DNA of 64,000 nucleotides, taken from assembly GCF_038630985.1 (NCBI RefSeq), contig NZ_CP152049.1, forward strand, positions 562,001-626,000, given 5' to 3'. A program made the translations under genes and the position numbers. Shown here piece by piece: positions 1-11,500 of the stretch. Source of the DNA: Paenibacillus sp. FSL H8-0548 (lineage in GTDB: Bacteria > Bacillota > Bacilli > Paenibacillales > Paenibacillaceae). Numbering within the stretch: position 1 is the first letter of the stretch; each line of letters starts with the position of its first letter. The notes beneath the pieces are model-generated. The model had not been told where the DNA came from. It made no database searches and saw only the letters and a program-made list of their open reading frames with translations.

Positions 1-1
1 T

Positions 2-1405
2 GGGGACAATCGCAACTTCCAACCGATGGCTCTCGATTACAAAAGGTTCATGTCTGACTCGATTTTAGGCTGCTATCAGGGGGAATACGCACAGCTGAGA
101 GAGGTTACACCGGATATCCCGATTACAACGAATATTTGGGGCTTGTTTAACGGTCTCGATCTCAAAAAATGGGGAGATGCGATGGATGTTGTATCCTGGG
201 ACAGCTATCCCCAAATGAATGAGCCGATGAGCAATGTGGCGATGCGCCATGATTATATGCGCGGCTTAAAGGAAGGCAAGCCATTCATGCTGATGGAGCA
301 GACGCCAAGCCAGCAGAACTGGCAGCCCTACAACAGCTTGAAGCGTCCTGGCGTGATGCGGCTCTGGAGCTATCAAGCGGTAGCGCATGGGGCAGATACG
401 GTTATGTTCTTTCAGCTTCGCCGTTCATTCGGAGCCTGCGAGAAATACCATGGAGCTGTGATTGAGCATGTTGGGCATGAGGATACGCGGGTATTTAAAG
501 AGTGTGCGACGCTCGGGCGCGAGCTTGGTGAGCTTGGCGATCGGCTGCTGGATTCTGAGGTTCATGCTGAGGTTGCCTTATTGTTTGATATTGATACATG
601 GAACGCGGTAGAGATCACGAGCGGACCAAGCGTTGACTTGAACTATTTGGATCAAGCACAGCGGTACTATAAAGCCTTTTATAATCAAAATGTTGCCGTA
701 GACGTTCTAAGTCCATTGAGTGACTTCTCTAAATACAAAATACTCGTTGCTCCCGTGCTGTATATGCTGAAGCCAGGGGTTGCCGAGCGTATTGAGCAAT
801 TTGTGCGCGAGGGAGGCACCTTCATAACGACCTTCTTCAGCGGCATTGTGAACGAGAATGATCTTGTAACACTAGGCGGCTATCCTGGCAAGCTTCGCAA
901 TCTTCTTGGACTATGGGTAGAAGAAATCGACAGCCTGCTGCCTGAGATGCGCAACAGCATTAATATTGGCGAGGCGTATGGCTATGTAGCCGGATCGTAT
1001 GAATGCGGCCTGCTGTGTGACCTGCTTCATTTGGAGGGGGCAAGGGCAATTGGGACTTATGGCTCTGATTTTTATGCGGGCATGCCTGCGCTGACGGTGA
1101 ATGCTTATGGCGAAGGTGAAGCTTATTATGTGGCAACGGCTCCTGAGCCGAAGCTGCTGGCTGATTTAACGCGTACACTGTGCGAGAAGCATCAAATCGC
1201 AGCCCCGTTCAAGGCGGGAGAGGGTGTGGAGCTGGCGCAGCGAAGGAAGGGAGACCAGCTGTACACCTTCGTATTGAATCATAATCGTGCTCCAGCAGCG
1301 ATTGAGCTTGAAGAAACGGTCTATGTTGATTTATTAACGAGGTGTACAGTTAGTGGGACGAAAGAAATAGAGCCATATGGCGTTATGATTTTGCAAAAAG
1401 TATAG
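2..1405 (+). CDS. GH42 beta-galactosidase, C-terminal part (5' end outside window)
   Basis: The frame is open from the window edge, so the gene starts upstream. About 467 residues are present of a family usually near 680. The translation matches the second half of a GH42 beta-galactosidase: end of the TIM barrel with DVVSWDSYPQ, the nucleophile region LMEQTP (Glu codon at 296-298), then the Rossmann-like trimerisation domain (VALLFDIDTWNAVE, GGTFITTFFSG) and a small beta domain at the C terminus. GH42 enzymes hydrolyse terminal beta-galactosides, normally in the cytoplasm, and no secretion signal can be judged here. The acid/base Asn-Glu motif would lie upstream. A sugar ABC transporter and an exo-galactanase follow, which suggests it finishes imported galacto-oligosaccharides. 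Family call is secure; substrate is inferred. Confidence 0.9.
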   Translation, partial: GDNRNFQPMALDYKRFMSDSILGCYQGEYAQLREVTPDIPITTNIWGLFNGLDLKKWGDAMDVVSWDSYPQMNEPMSNVAMRHDYMRGLKEGKPFMLMEQTPSQQNWQPYNSLKRPGVMRLWSYQAVAHGADTVMFFQLRRSFGACEKYHGAVIEHVGHEDTRVFKECATLGRELGELGDRLLDSEVHAEVALLFDIDTWNAVEITSGPSVDLNYLDQAQRYYKAFYNQNVAVDVLSPLSDFSKYKILVAPVLYMLKPGVAERIEQFVREGGTFITTFFSGIVNENDLVTLGGYPGKLRNLLGLWVEEIDSLLPEMRNSINIGEAYGYVAGSYECGLLCDLLHLEGARAIGTYGSDFYAGMPALTVNAYGEGEAYYVATAPEPKLLADLTRTLCEKHQIAAPFKAGEGVELAQRRKGDQLYTFVLNHNRAPAAIELEETVYVDLLTRCTVSGTKEIEPYGVMILQKV

Positions 1406-1420
1406 AAAATGGTGCGAAAA

Positions 1421-1477
1421 TCACGAGCTCACTAGTCTCGAATACCTATTCGAGCAGCTGAGTTCGTGTTTTTTTTA
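1421..1477 (+). terminator. Rho-independent terminator after the GH42 gene
   Basis: Arms CACGAGCTC and GAGTTCGTG close a hairpin (one G-T pair), and a run of eight T follows directly. It starts 16 bases after the GH42 stop, so the transporter downstream probably has its own promoter. Confidence 0.85.
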
Positions 1478-1862
1478 AATATAGGAAAGTAGATCATTTG
1501 GCCATACTTTCTCTATATTTCTGGGAATGAAACGCGCTGGCGCCGCCAAAGGACGGCGACAGCCGTTTCACCTTGTTGCCCAAAAACAGCAGAATCGCTT
1601 GTTTTTGCATAAAAGTTTAAATCGTTCACTCGCTATTTCGCTATTTCGTTCACTAAACTTAATATCTTGCTCTATCCTGCGCTTGCCGGCTCGATGTACG
1701 GTGTTAACAGAGCAAACGACACACTGAAGCAAACGACTGACACCGCTGCTAAGGCGGGAAGAAACGTTTTCTAAGTGCAGTATAAGCCGCGCAGCAGTCA
1801 AATGCATGCGTTCTTATATTAGAAAAATAGAAAAGAACACTGTGAGAGGAGACATCATCTGC
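1478..1862 (+). promoter_or_regulatory. Intergenic region upstream of the permease gene, with a GC-rich hairpin
   Basis: No convincing gene is present. A long near-palindrome at 1528-1570 has outer arms TGAAACG/CGTTTCA, middle arms GCTG/CAGC and inner arms CGCCG/CGGCG, with no T run after it. Near 1759-1773 lies AGAAACGTTTTCTA, a weak resemblance to a catabolite (cre) or LacI-type operator. The promoter for the transporter genes must be in this stretch but I cannot fix it. Confidence 0.4.
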
Positions 1863-2786
1863 ATGTTGAAAAAAAATGGAGTGCTTAAGGAACTGGTAAC
1901 CAATCGCATACTCTTCATTATGTTGTTGCCAGCGCTTATCTTCTTCCTAATTAACTCGTATGTACCTATGGTAGGGATCTACTATGCCTTCACCCGATTC
2001 GACTTCAACACAAGCTTGTTCAACAGCCAATTCGTTGGATTCGACAACTTCAAGTTTTTATGGAAATCGGGGGTACTTGCTAGACTTACCTTAAATACGG
2101 TCGGCTACAACATCGTGTTTATACTACTCGGAAACGTACTAGCTATTGCGTTGGCGATTCTGCTAAGCGAGCTTCGTCTTCAGTGGTTTAAGAAGCTGAC
2201 GCAATCGATCATGTTTCTTCCATACTTTGTATCCTTCGTTATTCTTAGCGTTATCGTGTATAACGTGTTCAACTACGAAAGCGGATTTCTGAATTCAACG
2301 CTGAAATCGTTCGGGTACGAGCCGCTAGATGTATACAATACGCCTTGGATATGGGTGTTCCTTATCATCATCTTCTACCTTTGGAAAAATATCGGCTACA
2401 GCATGGTTATCTATCTGGCTTCGATTACAGGCATTAGCGAGGAATATTACGAGGCTGCCAAAATTGACGGCGCGAATATTTTTCAACGTATTTGGTACAT
2501 TACGGTGCCGATGCTGAAGACGACCTTCGTTATGCTTCTCTTGTTCGCCCTCGGCAGCATCATGAAGGGACAATTCGATTTGTTCTATCAGCTCATCGGC
2601 AACAACGGCGTATTGTACAACACAACCGATATTCTTGATACGTATGTGTATCGTTCATTGAAGGTAACATTCGATATCGGTATGTCAACGGCAGCAGGGC
2701 TTTATCAATCGCTGTTCGGCTTCATTCTTATTATGACGGTCAACTATATTATTAAGAAAATTAATGACGAGTACGCATTGTTCTAA
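1863..2786 (+). CDS. Sugar ABC transporter permease, LplB type
   Basis: A 307-residue inner-membrane permease of the binding-protein-dependent transport family (MalF-like, LplB branch). About six hydrophobic segments are visible, and the EAA loop reads YYEAAKIDGANIFQRIWYIT near the C-terminal third, where the ATPase docks. I chose ATG 1863 over the in-frame ATG 1806 because a GAGAGGAGA ribosome site lies 11 bases upstream. With the next two genes it forms an importer for oligosaccharides. No ATPase gene is present, as is usual for this class, which borrows a shared MsmX-type ATPase. The neighbouring glycosidases suggest galactan fragments as substrate (inference). Confidence 0.9.
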   Translation: MLKKNGVLKELVTNRILFIMLLPALIFFLINSYVPMVGIYYAFTRFDFNTSLFNSQFVGFDNFKFLWKSGVLARLTLNTVGYNIVFILLGNVLAIALAILLSELRLQWFKKLTQSIMFLPYFVSFVILSVIVYNVFNYESGFLNSTLKSFGYEPLDVYNTPWIWVFLIIIFYLWKNIGYSMVIYLASITGISEEYYEAAKIDGANIFQRIWYITVPMLKTTFVMLLLFALGSIMKGQFDLFYQLIGNNGVLYNTTDILDTYVYRSLKVTFDIGMSTAAGLYQSLFGFILIMTVNYIIKKINDEYALF

Positions 2787-2829
2787 ACTATCTGAAGCAT
2801 ACGCTATCAGCCTACTGTAGGAGGTACCC

Positions 2830-3723
2830 ATGAAGATCAAAGACGACAGTTATATGAAATGGTTCAGACTCATTGCTTTTGTAGTCATACTGGCTACAAC
2901 TGTGGCTTGCTTGTTTCCGTTTCTGCTTATTATTTCAGCTTCCTTTACGCAAAATGAGGCGATCATCCGAGATGGCTACCATCTCATTCCGACTGTATTT
3001 TCCTTCGAGGGGTATGCAACGGTGTTCCGCTTTCCGAAGCAGGTATTGACTGCCTATGGCGTAACCACCTTCGCAACCGTTGTGGGAACGACACTAGGGC
3101 TGTTCTTTATGACAATGGCTGGTTATGTGCTGCAGCGCAGAGATTTTAAATACCGCAACTTCTTCGCGTTTATGATTTATTTCACGACGCTGTTTGGCGG
3201 AGGTCTCGTGCCTTGGTACATCTTAATTACAAAGTATCTGAAGCTTACGGATAAGATCGAAGTATTGATTTTACCAGGCCTTATGACGCCTTTCCTCATT
3301 ATATTGATGAAAAACTTCATTCGCTCGGCAGTACCGGATGAGGTAATCGAGTCTGCAAAAATTGATGGTGCCAATGACTTTACCATCTATAGCCGCATCG
3401 TGCTTCAGCTTTCCATGCCGGGTATCGCAACTGTGGGCTTGTTCCTGGCGCTTCATTATTGGAATGACTGGTTTACGTCCTCATTGTTCATCAACGATAC
3501 GACGAAGTACCAGCTGCAATACTACTTGTACAACGTAATTAACGCCATGAGCTTTATTGCACAAATGGGCTCGGGAACCGGTGTTTCGTTAGGATCGGAT
3601 ATGCCAACTGAATCAACGAAGATGGCAATGTCCATCATTGTCACGGGGCCGATCCTCTTCTTGTATCCGTTCGTACAGCGTTATTTTGTTAAAGGGTTGA
3701 CGATAGGCGCGGTAAAAGGTTAG
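2830..3723 (+). CDS. Sugar ABC transporter permease, YtcP/LplC type
   Basis: A 297-residue partner permease (MalG-like) with the EAA motif VIESAKIDGANDFTIYSRIV and the typical end RYFVKGLTIGAVKG. About six membrane segments are visible. A strong TAGGAGGTA site precedes the ATG by five bases. It lies 43 bases after the first permease gene and is surely cotranscribed with it. It would form the membrane channel as a heterodimer with that protein. Confidence 0.92.
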   Translation: MKIKDDSYMKWFRLIAFVVILATTVACLFPFLLIISASFTQNEAIIRDGYHLIPTVFSFEGYATVFRFPKQVLTAYGVTTFATVVGTTLGLFFMTMAGYVLQRRDFKYRNFFAFMIYFTTLFGGGLVPWYILITKYLKLTDKIEVLILPGLMTPFLIILMKNFIRSAVPDEVIESAKIDGANDFTIYSRIVLQLSMPGIATVGLFLALHYWNDWFTSSLFINDTTKYQLQYYLYNVINAMSFIAQMGSGTGVSLGSDMPTESTKMAMSIIVTGPILFLYPFVQRYFVKGLTIGAVKG

Positions 3724-3792
3724 AACTAGACGAGGATATACAATTCCAAGTTTAGCTGACATAGAAAAAAACAGATTAAAGGGAGGATTCAC

Positions 3793-5382
3793 ATGAAAAG
3801 GAATGCATTTAAAGCAGTTACTATGCTATTATCGATCATTTTACTTATGACTGTTCTGGCAGCCTGCGGATCGAACAACAACAATAACGGGGGCTCTAAT
3901 GCAACAAATGCACCAAAAGATCCGGCAAACACATCGACGGACAAAACAGAAGAAAAAACAGGAATCGATACGTCGAAAAAAGTAGAGCTACAATTCTACA
4001 TGCTGGGCGACGCTCCTAAAGACATTGCTTCCATTCAAGATCAAATCAACAAAATGGCTCTTGAGGATTTGAATGCAACTGTAAAATTCAACTACACTTC
4101 ATGGACGGACTGGGATCAAAAGTATAAGCTGCTGCTTGGTTCAGGCCAACAGGTTGACTTGATCTTCACAGCAGAATGGACGCAGTACCAATCCTATGCG
4201 AAAAAAGGCGCTTTCCAAGCGCTTGACGAAATTCTTCCTGTAGCTGCACCTACACTAAACGCTTATGTACCTGGCGATATGTGGGAAGCTGTAAAAATCG
4301 ATGGTCAAATTTACACCGTTCCAGCTACTTATAAAGAGTACGTAACCGACGGTTTTGTATGGCGCGAGGATCTTCGTGAGAAGTACAATCTGCCTACACC
4401 AGTAGATATTGCGACTTTCGAGCAATATTTGGAAGGCATTAAGAAAAACGAGCCTACTGTAACACCGCTTTCTATGAACTCTGATGTGAAAACAAATCTT
4501 ATGGATCGCTTTAAAGGTATTGCAGGCGCTCCAATCGGTGCTCTTCCTTATGGTGTTGGAGTAAACTATGCAACACCTAGCGAAGTTTACTCCTACTGGG
4601 GTTCAGATGAGCAAAAAGAGCATTTGACTGTTCTTAAGCGCTGGCAGGACAACGGTTATATGGTGAAAAACGTTCTAGCCGTTAAAGATACGCTTCAAGA
4701 TCAAATTACGAGCGGTAAAGCAGCAGCAATCCTTGGCGATAACCCAACTCGTTTCAATGATATGGTGATCAAGATTCAATCGACTCATCCAGAATGGAAG
4801 CTTGGCTACCACCCATTCCCTATAACAAACGGAATTGCGACACCAGTTCACCCGATCCATAACGGCTTTGCAATTCCAGCAAGCAGCAAAAATGCTGAGC
4901 GCGCACTAGCGTTCTACGAGAAGATGGTAACGGATGAGCGTTATAACATGCTGACACAATACGGCGTAGAAGGTAAAAACTACGAAGTAAAAGACGGCTA
5001 CTATTCTATGATTGGCGATTCCAACACCAATGGCTTCCCTCGTGAGGGCATGAACGGCTGGGCTTGGAGAAATCCAGACTACATGCTGTTCGATAAAAAC
5101 TACGACGGCGTAAAAGCGATCTTTGACGAGCTTGATAAAATTCAAGTGCCTGATAAATTCACAGGTTTTGCTGAGGATTACACTGAATATCAAGCAGAAA
5201 GAGCAGCTCTTGAGCAAGTGGAGAAGCAATATCTGTTCCCGCTTAATGCTGGTCTTGTAAAAAGCGTGGATGAAGGACTTGCCACATTCATGGAAAAAGC
5301 AAATCAAGCAGGTCTTGAAAAAATTCAAGCTGAATACACGAAACAATGGCAAGCTTATGTAACAGAGCAAGGCATTAAATAA
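3793..5382 (+). CDS. Extracellular solute-binding lipoprotein of the sugar ABC transporter
   Basis: A 529-residue lipoprotein with a signal peptide ending in the lipobox LAAC (Cys about residue 25), then an Asn/Ser/Thr-rich tether and a long binding domain of the family 1, LipO/YtcQ-like class. AAAGGGAGG precedes the ATG. Anchored outside the membrane, it would deliver oligosaccharides to the two permeases encoded just upstream. The base composition is even and the frame is intact. Substrate is not readable from sequence; location between a beta-galactosidase and a galactanase favours beta-galacto-oligosaccharides. Confidence 0.92.
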   Translation: MKRNAFKAVTMLLSIILLMTVLAACGSNNNNNGGSNATNAPKDPANTSTDKTEEKTGIDTSKKVELQFYMLGDAPKDIASIQDQINKMALEDLNATVKFNYTSWTDWDQKYKLLLGSGQQVDLIFTAEWTQYQSYAKKGAFQALDEILPVAAPTLNAYVPGDMWEAVKIDGQIYTVPATYKEYVTDGFVWREDLREKYNLPTPVDIATFEQYLEGIKKNEPTVTPLSMNSDVKTNLMDRFKGIAGAPIGALPYGVGVNYATPSEVYSYWGSDEQKEHLTVLKRWQDNGYMVKNVLAVKDTLQDQITSGKAAAILGDNPTRFNDMVIKIQSTHPEWKLGYHPFPITNGIATPVHPIHNGFAIPASSKNAERALAFYEKMVTDERYNMLTQYGVEGKNYEVKDGYYSMIGDSNTNGFPREGMNGWAWRNPDYMLFDKNYDGVKAIFDELDKIQVPDKFTGFAEDYTEYQAERAALEQVEKQYLFPLNAGLVKSVDEGLATFMEKANQAGLEKIQAEYTKQWQAYVTEQGIK

Positions 5383-5391
5383 TTGATTTTC

Positions 5392-5440
5392 AGAGGCTGT
5401 CTTGGAGGTAGTTCATCTATCGCTGAGACAGCCTTGATTA
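5392..5440 (+). terminator. Hairpin between the transporter and the giant glycosidase gene
   Basis: Arms AGGCTGTCT (5394-5402) and AGACAGCCT (5426-5434) are perfectly complementary. Only a poor T-rich tail (TGATTAT) follows, so it may be a leaky terminator that lowers expression of the giant downstream gene relative to the binding protein. Confidence 0.6.
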
Positions 5441-5450
5441 TAAGTATTTA

Positions 5451-5536
5451 GGAGAGCGCTTACAGAAAAGATGATTATTTGAATATATTAATTCGGTATA
5501 AATCGAGGGAGATAACCTCCTTCGTAAGCGCTCCAA
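5451..5536. promoter_or_regulatory. Two cre-like (CcpA) sites flanking the leader of the SLH galactanase gene
   Basis: On the minus strand 5451-5464 reads TGTAAGCGCTCTCC and differs from the cre consensus TGWAANCGNTNWCA only at the last base. A weaker match, CGTAAGCGCTCCAA, lies at 5523-5536, eleven bases before the GGAGG ribosome site. The two share GTAAGCGCT in inverted orientation, so the transcript could also fold on itself. Carbon catabolite repression by CcpA would suit a secreted glycosidase. A local LacI-family repressor is the alternative. Confidence 0.6.
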
Positions 5537-5563
5537 TTCAACTGAATGGAGGAAAAATGCACG

Positions 5564-8500
5564 ATGAAACCAGCTCCCTTATTTTCGAAAATGTTGCTTG
5601 CTTTTATAATCGTATTTTCCAGCATTGTGCCTGCGTACGGCTTTGCGGCAGAAGGGGCATCTGTTGTACCTTCAAGCGTAATATTCGAGGATGATTTTCA
5701 GGATGGAAATTCAGTAGGGTGGACGCTCAATAATTCATCGATTTTGAGCGTTGCGAACGACCCGGCGCTTGCAAGCAATAAAATGCTGAGTGTCAGCAGT
5801 GGCGATGAAGCGATTGCAACGATTGACAGCAGCCCAAGCAGCAACTATGACTACGAAGCAAAGGTGAAAAAGGTCACCACCGGTTCATTTGTAGGAATAC
5901 TTGCTCGCTACACGAATACGGACAACTATTATATGTTTCAACTTGGTGATGGAAAGTACTCGCTCTCCAAGAGAGTTGGAGCAACGACTACTACACTCTT
6001 GGATTATCCAGCGACAATTGCAGTTGGTCAGTGGTATACGATGCGGCTTGTAGTAGACGGGAGCATCATTAAAGCTTATGTGGATAATAAGCTGATTGCT
6101 CAGGTAAGCGATTCATCGTTAGCCACAGGCAAGGCTGGCTTTCGCTCCAGATGGGAGAAGTCGGGTATTGATGATGTGCAGCTCCGGAGCATCGGAACTC
6201 TTCCTGAAGCGACTGCTGCGAATGTAACCTCTTCATCAGCAACGATTTCATGGGATAGCGATCCGAGTGCAACGCTATACCGACTTTATCGCTCAACCCA
6301 GCCGAATGCCGGCTTCGCACAGATTTACAGCGGTACGGATTTAACTTTTGCAGATACGAATCTTGCTACGGGTGTAACGTATTATTACCGGGTTTCCGCT
6401 GAGGGTGATAGCTATTCAGCAGCAACGCCAACGCTTATTATGACAACGGTATTGGTATTGCCTTCATCGGTGGATTTGCTCCCGGGGATTATCGCTGCCT
6501 ATAAATTTGACGAAACCTCTGGGATGACGGCATCCTCAATAGCTGCAGGCACCAACCAGACGAAGGCGAATTTGGTCGGCGGAGCGACATGGACGACCGG
6601 CCGTTCCGGCGGTGCGGTTGAACTAGACGGCGTCAATGGTCATGTTACGCTTCCAAATGGTATTTTGAACGGATTGACGGATATGACCATTACAACTTGG
6701 GTAAATCAGAAAGAGCTTAAGAAATGGGGCCGGATCTTTGATATCGGTTTGGGCACTAACAATTACATTTTTCTGACTGCAAGCACGGACGGCGATGCAA
6801 GCAGATTTGTGTTCAAAAACGGCGGCGCAGAGCAGTATGCAACAGTTAGTCCGGCGCAGCAAGCCGCGAATGAATGGATGCATTATGCGGTAACGCTGTC
6901 AGGAAGTACAGCAACGATTTACATCAATGGTGTCGAAGTTGCTCGCAATAGCAATATGACAATCACACCGAAGGATCTTGGCAATACAACGCTCAACTAT
7001 ATCGGCCGCTCGATGTTCAGCGCTGATCCTTATATGAAAACGAAAATAGACGATTTCTATGTATTCAATCGCAGTCTTAGTCCTGCGGAAATCGCATTAT
7101 TCACGCAGCCTGAAGATCAGGCTAAGGTAGCAGAGGATCATGCTGCTTTGACGCTGGGTGATACGAGCATGGTGATGGCGGATTTGAAGCTGCCTGTTCA
7201 GGGAGCAAGCGGCACACAAATCAGCTGGGAATCTAGTAATACCGCTGTTATTAACGCAAGCGGAGCGGTTGCACGTCCAGCATTAGGAGCGCTAGATGTA
7301 GAGGTTGTCCTAACCGCAACGATTAAACGTGGCAACGAGGAGCTAACCAAAATATTTACTGCAACTGTGTTTGCGGAGATGTACGATGATGGTGCAGTTG
7401 CAGTAGACAAAGCAGCACTTGTTATTTACAACGCGAATGCGGTAACCGGTAAGCTTACATTGCCGAATACTGGAGCGAATTATACTACGATTAGCTGGAA
7501 ATCTGATTCTCCTATGAATCTTAGACCAGATGGCATGGTTAGCCGTCCGGCGGCTGGCAAGGGTGATCTGAATGTCATCTTGACGGCAACGATTACAAGG
7601 GGAACGGTAACAGATACAAGAGACTTTGCTATCAAAATATTAGAGCAGGACGCGATTAGCGGATATTTATTTTCCTTTAAGAAAACCGCAACGGGTAACG
7701 ATGCACAGTACTATGCAGTCAGCCGGAACGGCAGAGCGTGGACTGAGCTGAACAGCAATGCGAGTCTTGTAGATATTCAGGGGGCGAATACATTCAAGCT
7801 GCTCCTTGAAGACAGATGGTACAAATATGAGAATACGAATGGTTCATGGTCGCTCTACTCCAGTACGATATCGAGTGGGGACTGGACGAAGGATACAGGA
7901 GGCTTCACACTGCCAGCAGGAGCGATATCGGGCAGCTTCACGCCGATTACTGAAACGCAGTGGAGCCAATATGTGAACAGTCTGTCTACGGCAAGAACGC
8001 TTGAAGTATTGAAGGCATCAACGAGAGTAGGCTTCGAGCCAAGGCTGCCTTCTGAAGTGAAAATCGACTATACAAACAATCTGTATACCACCGTGGAAGT
8101 GGACTGGGATGTGATTGACCCAGCGAGATACGAAGCGGTAGGGTCATTTACTGCGTCAGGCACGGTTAAAGGCCAAAGCACGCGTGTTCAAGCGGCTGTG
8201 ACTGTCATAAACGATAGCGCCTACAGCGACACGATTCGTAACGGTGAATTCTGGTATGACGATGAGGGCGGATTAATTCAGGCTCACGGCGGTCATATCA
8301 TTAAAGTAGAAGATACGTATTATTGGTTTGGCGAGGATAAAGGACATAATTCAGCGGTGCTGAAGGGTGTATCCATTTATGCCTCCAAGGATCTAAAAAC
8401 ATGGCAATATCGCAATACGGTATTGACGCCAACCGATCATCCGCAGCTTGCTTCGGCTAAGATTGAGCGTCCGAAGGTGCTCTATAATGCGAAAACAGGC

Positions 8501-11500
8501 AAATATGTGCTGTGGGGACATTGGGAAGAGTCCGGCAACTACAATCAAGCGAATGTCATTGTAGCGATATCGGATACGGTTGATGGCGATTACACCTATG
8601 TGAATCGTTTCCAGCCTGGCGGCATGCAGTCCAGAGACTTTACAGTGTTCAAGGATGATGATGGTCAAGCTTATTTATTCTCATCTTCGAATAATAATGC
8701 CGATATGAATGTTTTCCGTCTTACGGATGATTATTTGTATGTAGATGAATTTCTGTACACCGCATTTCCTGGCGGAAAGCGTGAATCACCAGCTATCGTC
8801 AAGAAGGACGGTATCTATTACATGTTCACCTCCGGCTTGTCCGGCTGGTATCCGAATCAGGGCATGTATGCTACAACAACTAATTTAGCTGATAAAAACG
8901 GATGGTCAGAGCTTAAGAAATTCGGAGACCCTGCGACGTATTATACGCAATCCGCCTTTATCGTAAGCGTATATGGCTCGGAAACGACGTCTTACGTTTA
9001 TGTAGGCGACCGCTGGACACCGACTGCACTAAGGGAATCCCAATACATTTGGCTTCCGCTGCAATTGGACAATGGTTTGGCAGAGCTTACTTATTCTGGA
9101 GATTGGGATTTGAATGCGGCAACGGGCCACTTCGAGACACCGAAGGATTTGCTCGTATCTCAGGGCAAGCCGGCTGTGGCGAGCTCCGCGGCTTCAGGCT
9201 TTGGTGCTTCCGCAGCGAATGACGGAAATTATGACACGTATTTTGACGCAGGAACGACTGCCTTTGGAAATACGTGGGAGGTTGATCTTGACCGCGAGTA
9301 TGATCTGAGCCGCATCGATCTGAGCTGGAGAGAGTGGAATGGCTCGGAAGTCTATTATCAATACAAAATCGAGGGTAAGAAGACGAGCAGCGATGCTTAT
9401 ACTATGCTGATCGATCAAACAACCAACACAACACCTTCCTTTAACAGTCACAAGCTGGCTGGCAACTATCGTTATGTGAAATTGACGATTACCGGTCAGA
9501 AGGGGCATACGAACAATGCTGGAAATACAGTGACCTGGTACAGAGGGCTGTATGAAGTGAAAATATACAGCTCGAATATGGGGCTTGATACACCGCAGGG
9601 ATTGACGGCTACGGCTATGAAGACCGCAGAGGACATGACAAGCATCAATGTAAGCTGGAGCAATGTAACGAATGCAAGCCACTATACGCTATCTCGTTCG
9701 GATAGCTTGGATGGAGAGTATACTTCCATCTATTATGGCAGAGCTGCATCCTACGAGGATATTGGGCTTGCTTCTGGCAAAACGTATTACTATAAAGTAA
9801 AAGCGCAGCATGCAGGCGGAGAATCGGAAATTTCCGCTGCGGTCAGTGCGAAGACTTACGTCGTGCCGGCATCATCGATTACGTTCGATAACCGCAACAA
9901 CCTTTGGTATGATACGGATGGCAATGTAATGCCAATCGGAAGCTATCTCCAAGTAGGTGATACTTGGTATTACTATACGACTGTAGGCGATGGCTTCCGG
10001 TTCACGGATATGATCGTTTATACGTCAAACGATTTTAAAAATTGGACACTGCAGGATGAGGTTCTCCTAAGTGACGAGTCACATACTGAGCTGGCTGCAA
10101 GCAAGCTGGAAGCGATGAGCGTCATTTACAACCAGGAAACAGGCAAATATGTAGCTTGGTTCCACTATGAGAATGCGGTTGATTATACACTTGCAAGAGT
10201 TGCTGCAGCCGTATCGGATACGCCAACTGGACCATTTGTGTTCCAAGGCAGCTTCCGCCCACTTGGCAATGATTCAAGAGATCTTACCACCTTTGTAGAC
10301 GAGGATGGATCGGCATATTTGATCTCTTCAACAAATACGAACTCGGATTTGAATTTGTATAAGCTCTCTAGCGATTATTCGACGGTAGATGAATCTGCGG
10401 GAGCAACGAAGATTTACACAGGCAAGCATCGCGAAGCACCTGCAATGGTGAAGCATAACGGAGTATACTTCTTATTCTCCTCCGGGGCAGCGGGCTGGAG
10501 GCCGACGCAGGGCACCTACTCTACGGCGACGTCCATTACGGGACCTTGGAGTGAACCGCAAAAAATCGGAAATGCTTCAACGTTTGGCGGTCAATCAGGC
10601 GGCGTGCTTACCATTCAAGGCACTGAGGCGACCTCCTACATTATGATGTCGAACCAATGGAAGCCTGAAGATTTGAAATTGTCGAAGCGGGTTTGGATGC
10701 CAATCAGCTTTAATGGTTTGACAGCTTCCTATGATTATTCAGACTTCATTACAGTAGATCCAGGTACGGGTGTCGTATCCGGCTTGACGGATGGACAGCT
10801 CTTGTCAGCAGGCAAGCCGGCAACGGCTAGCGATTGGAGCGGTGTAAACCGCCCGCAAAATGCAAATGACGGAGATTACACATCAAGCTGGGTTGGCGAA
10901 AATAATACTTGGCCGAAATGGTGGCAGGTAGATTTGGGCGGAACCTACAGTCTGAGCAGTATTCAGATTTCTTGGTTCCTGTACAACGGTTCAGAGGCAT
11001 ACCATAAGTATAAAATCGAAACGAGCCTAGACGGTGTTCATTATACACTAGCGCTGGATCGACTCGACAATACGAGCTATGGCTTTACGACGGACAGCTT
11101 ATCAGGCCTAGCCAGATATGTGAGAGTGCAGCTTGTAGATGCCGTGCTTCACAACAACCCAAGCAACTGGTATACGCCTCAGCTTGGAGAAGTGAAGGTG
11201 TACGGTCATGCGACTAACAATCCTGTTCAGCTTGCTGTTGATGAGGCGACAGAAAGTGCAGTGACGCTTTCTTGGAAGAAGGTTGCGCAAGCATCCGGCT
11301 ATAATGTGTATCGCTCCGATGCATTGGATGGCGATTATGTCCAAGTTAATGGTGTTAGTATTTTGACTAATGTTTATACGGATGCAGGGTTGGATGCAAA
11401 TACGACCTATTATTACAAGGTAACCGCAATGTATGAGAGCATAGAGTCAGCTTTGTCAGTGCCTGTTGAGGCGAAGACGAAGGAGCTTTCAGCCGGTGCT

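Noticed and set aside
1527..1727. Plus-strand 66-codon ORF
   Set aside because: It starts inside the GC-rich palindrome, lacks a ribosome site and has a random-looking product.
5479..5694. Plus-strand ORF overlapping the start of the giant glycosidase
   Set aside because: It is out of frame with the supported gene and has no ribosome site.
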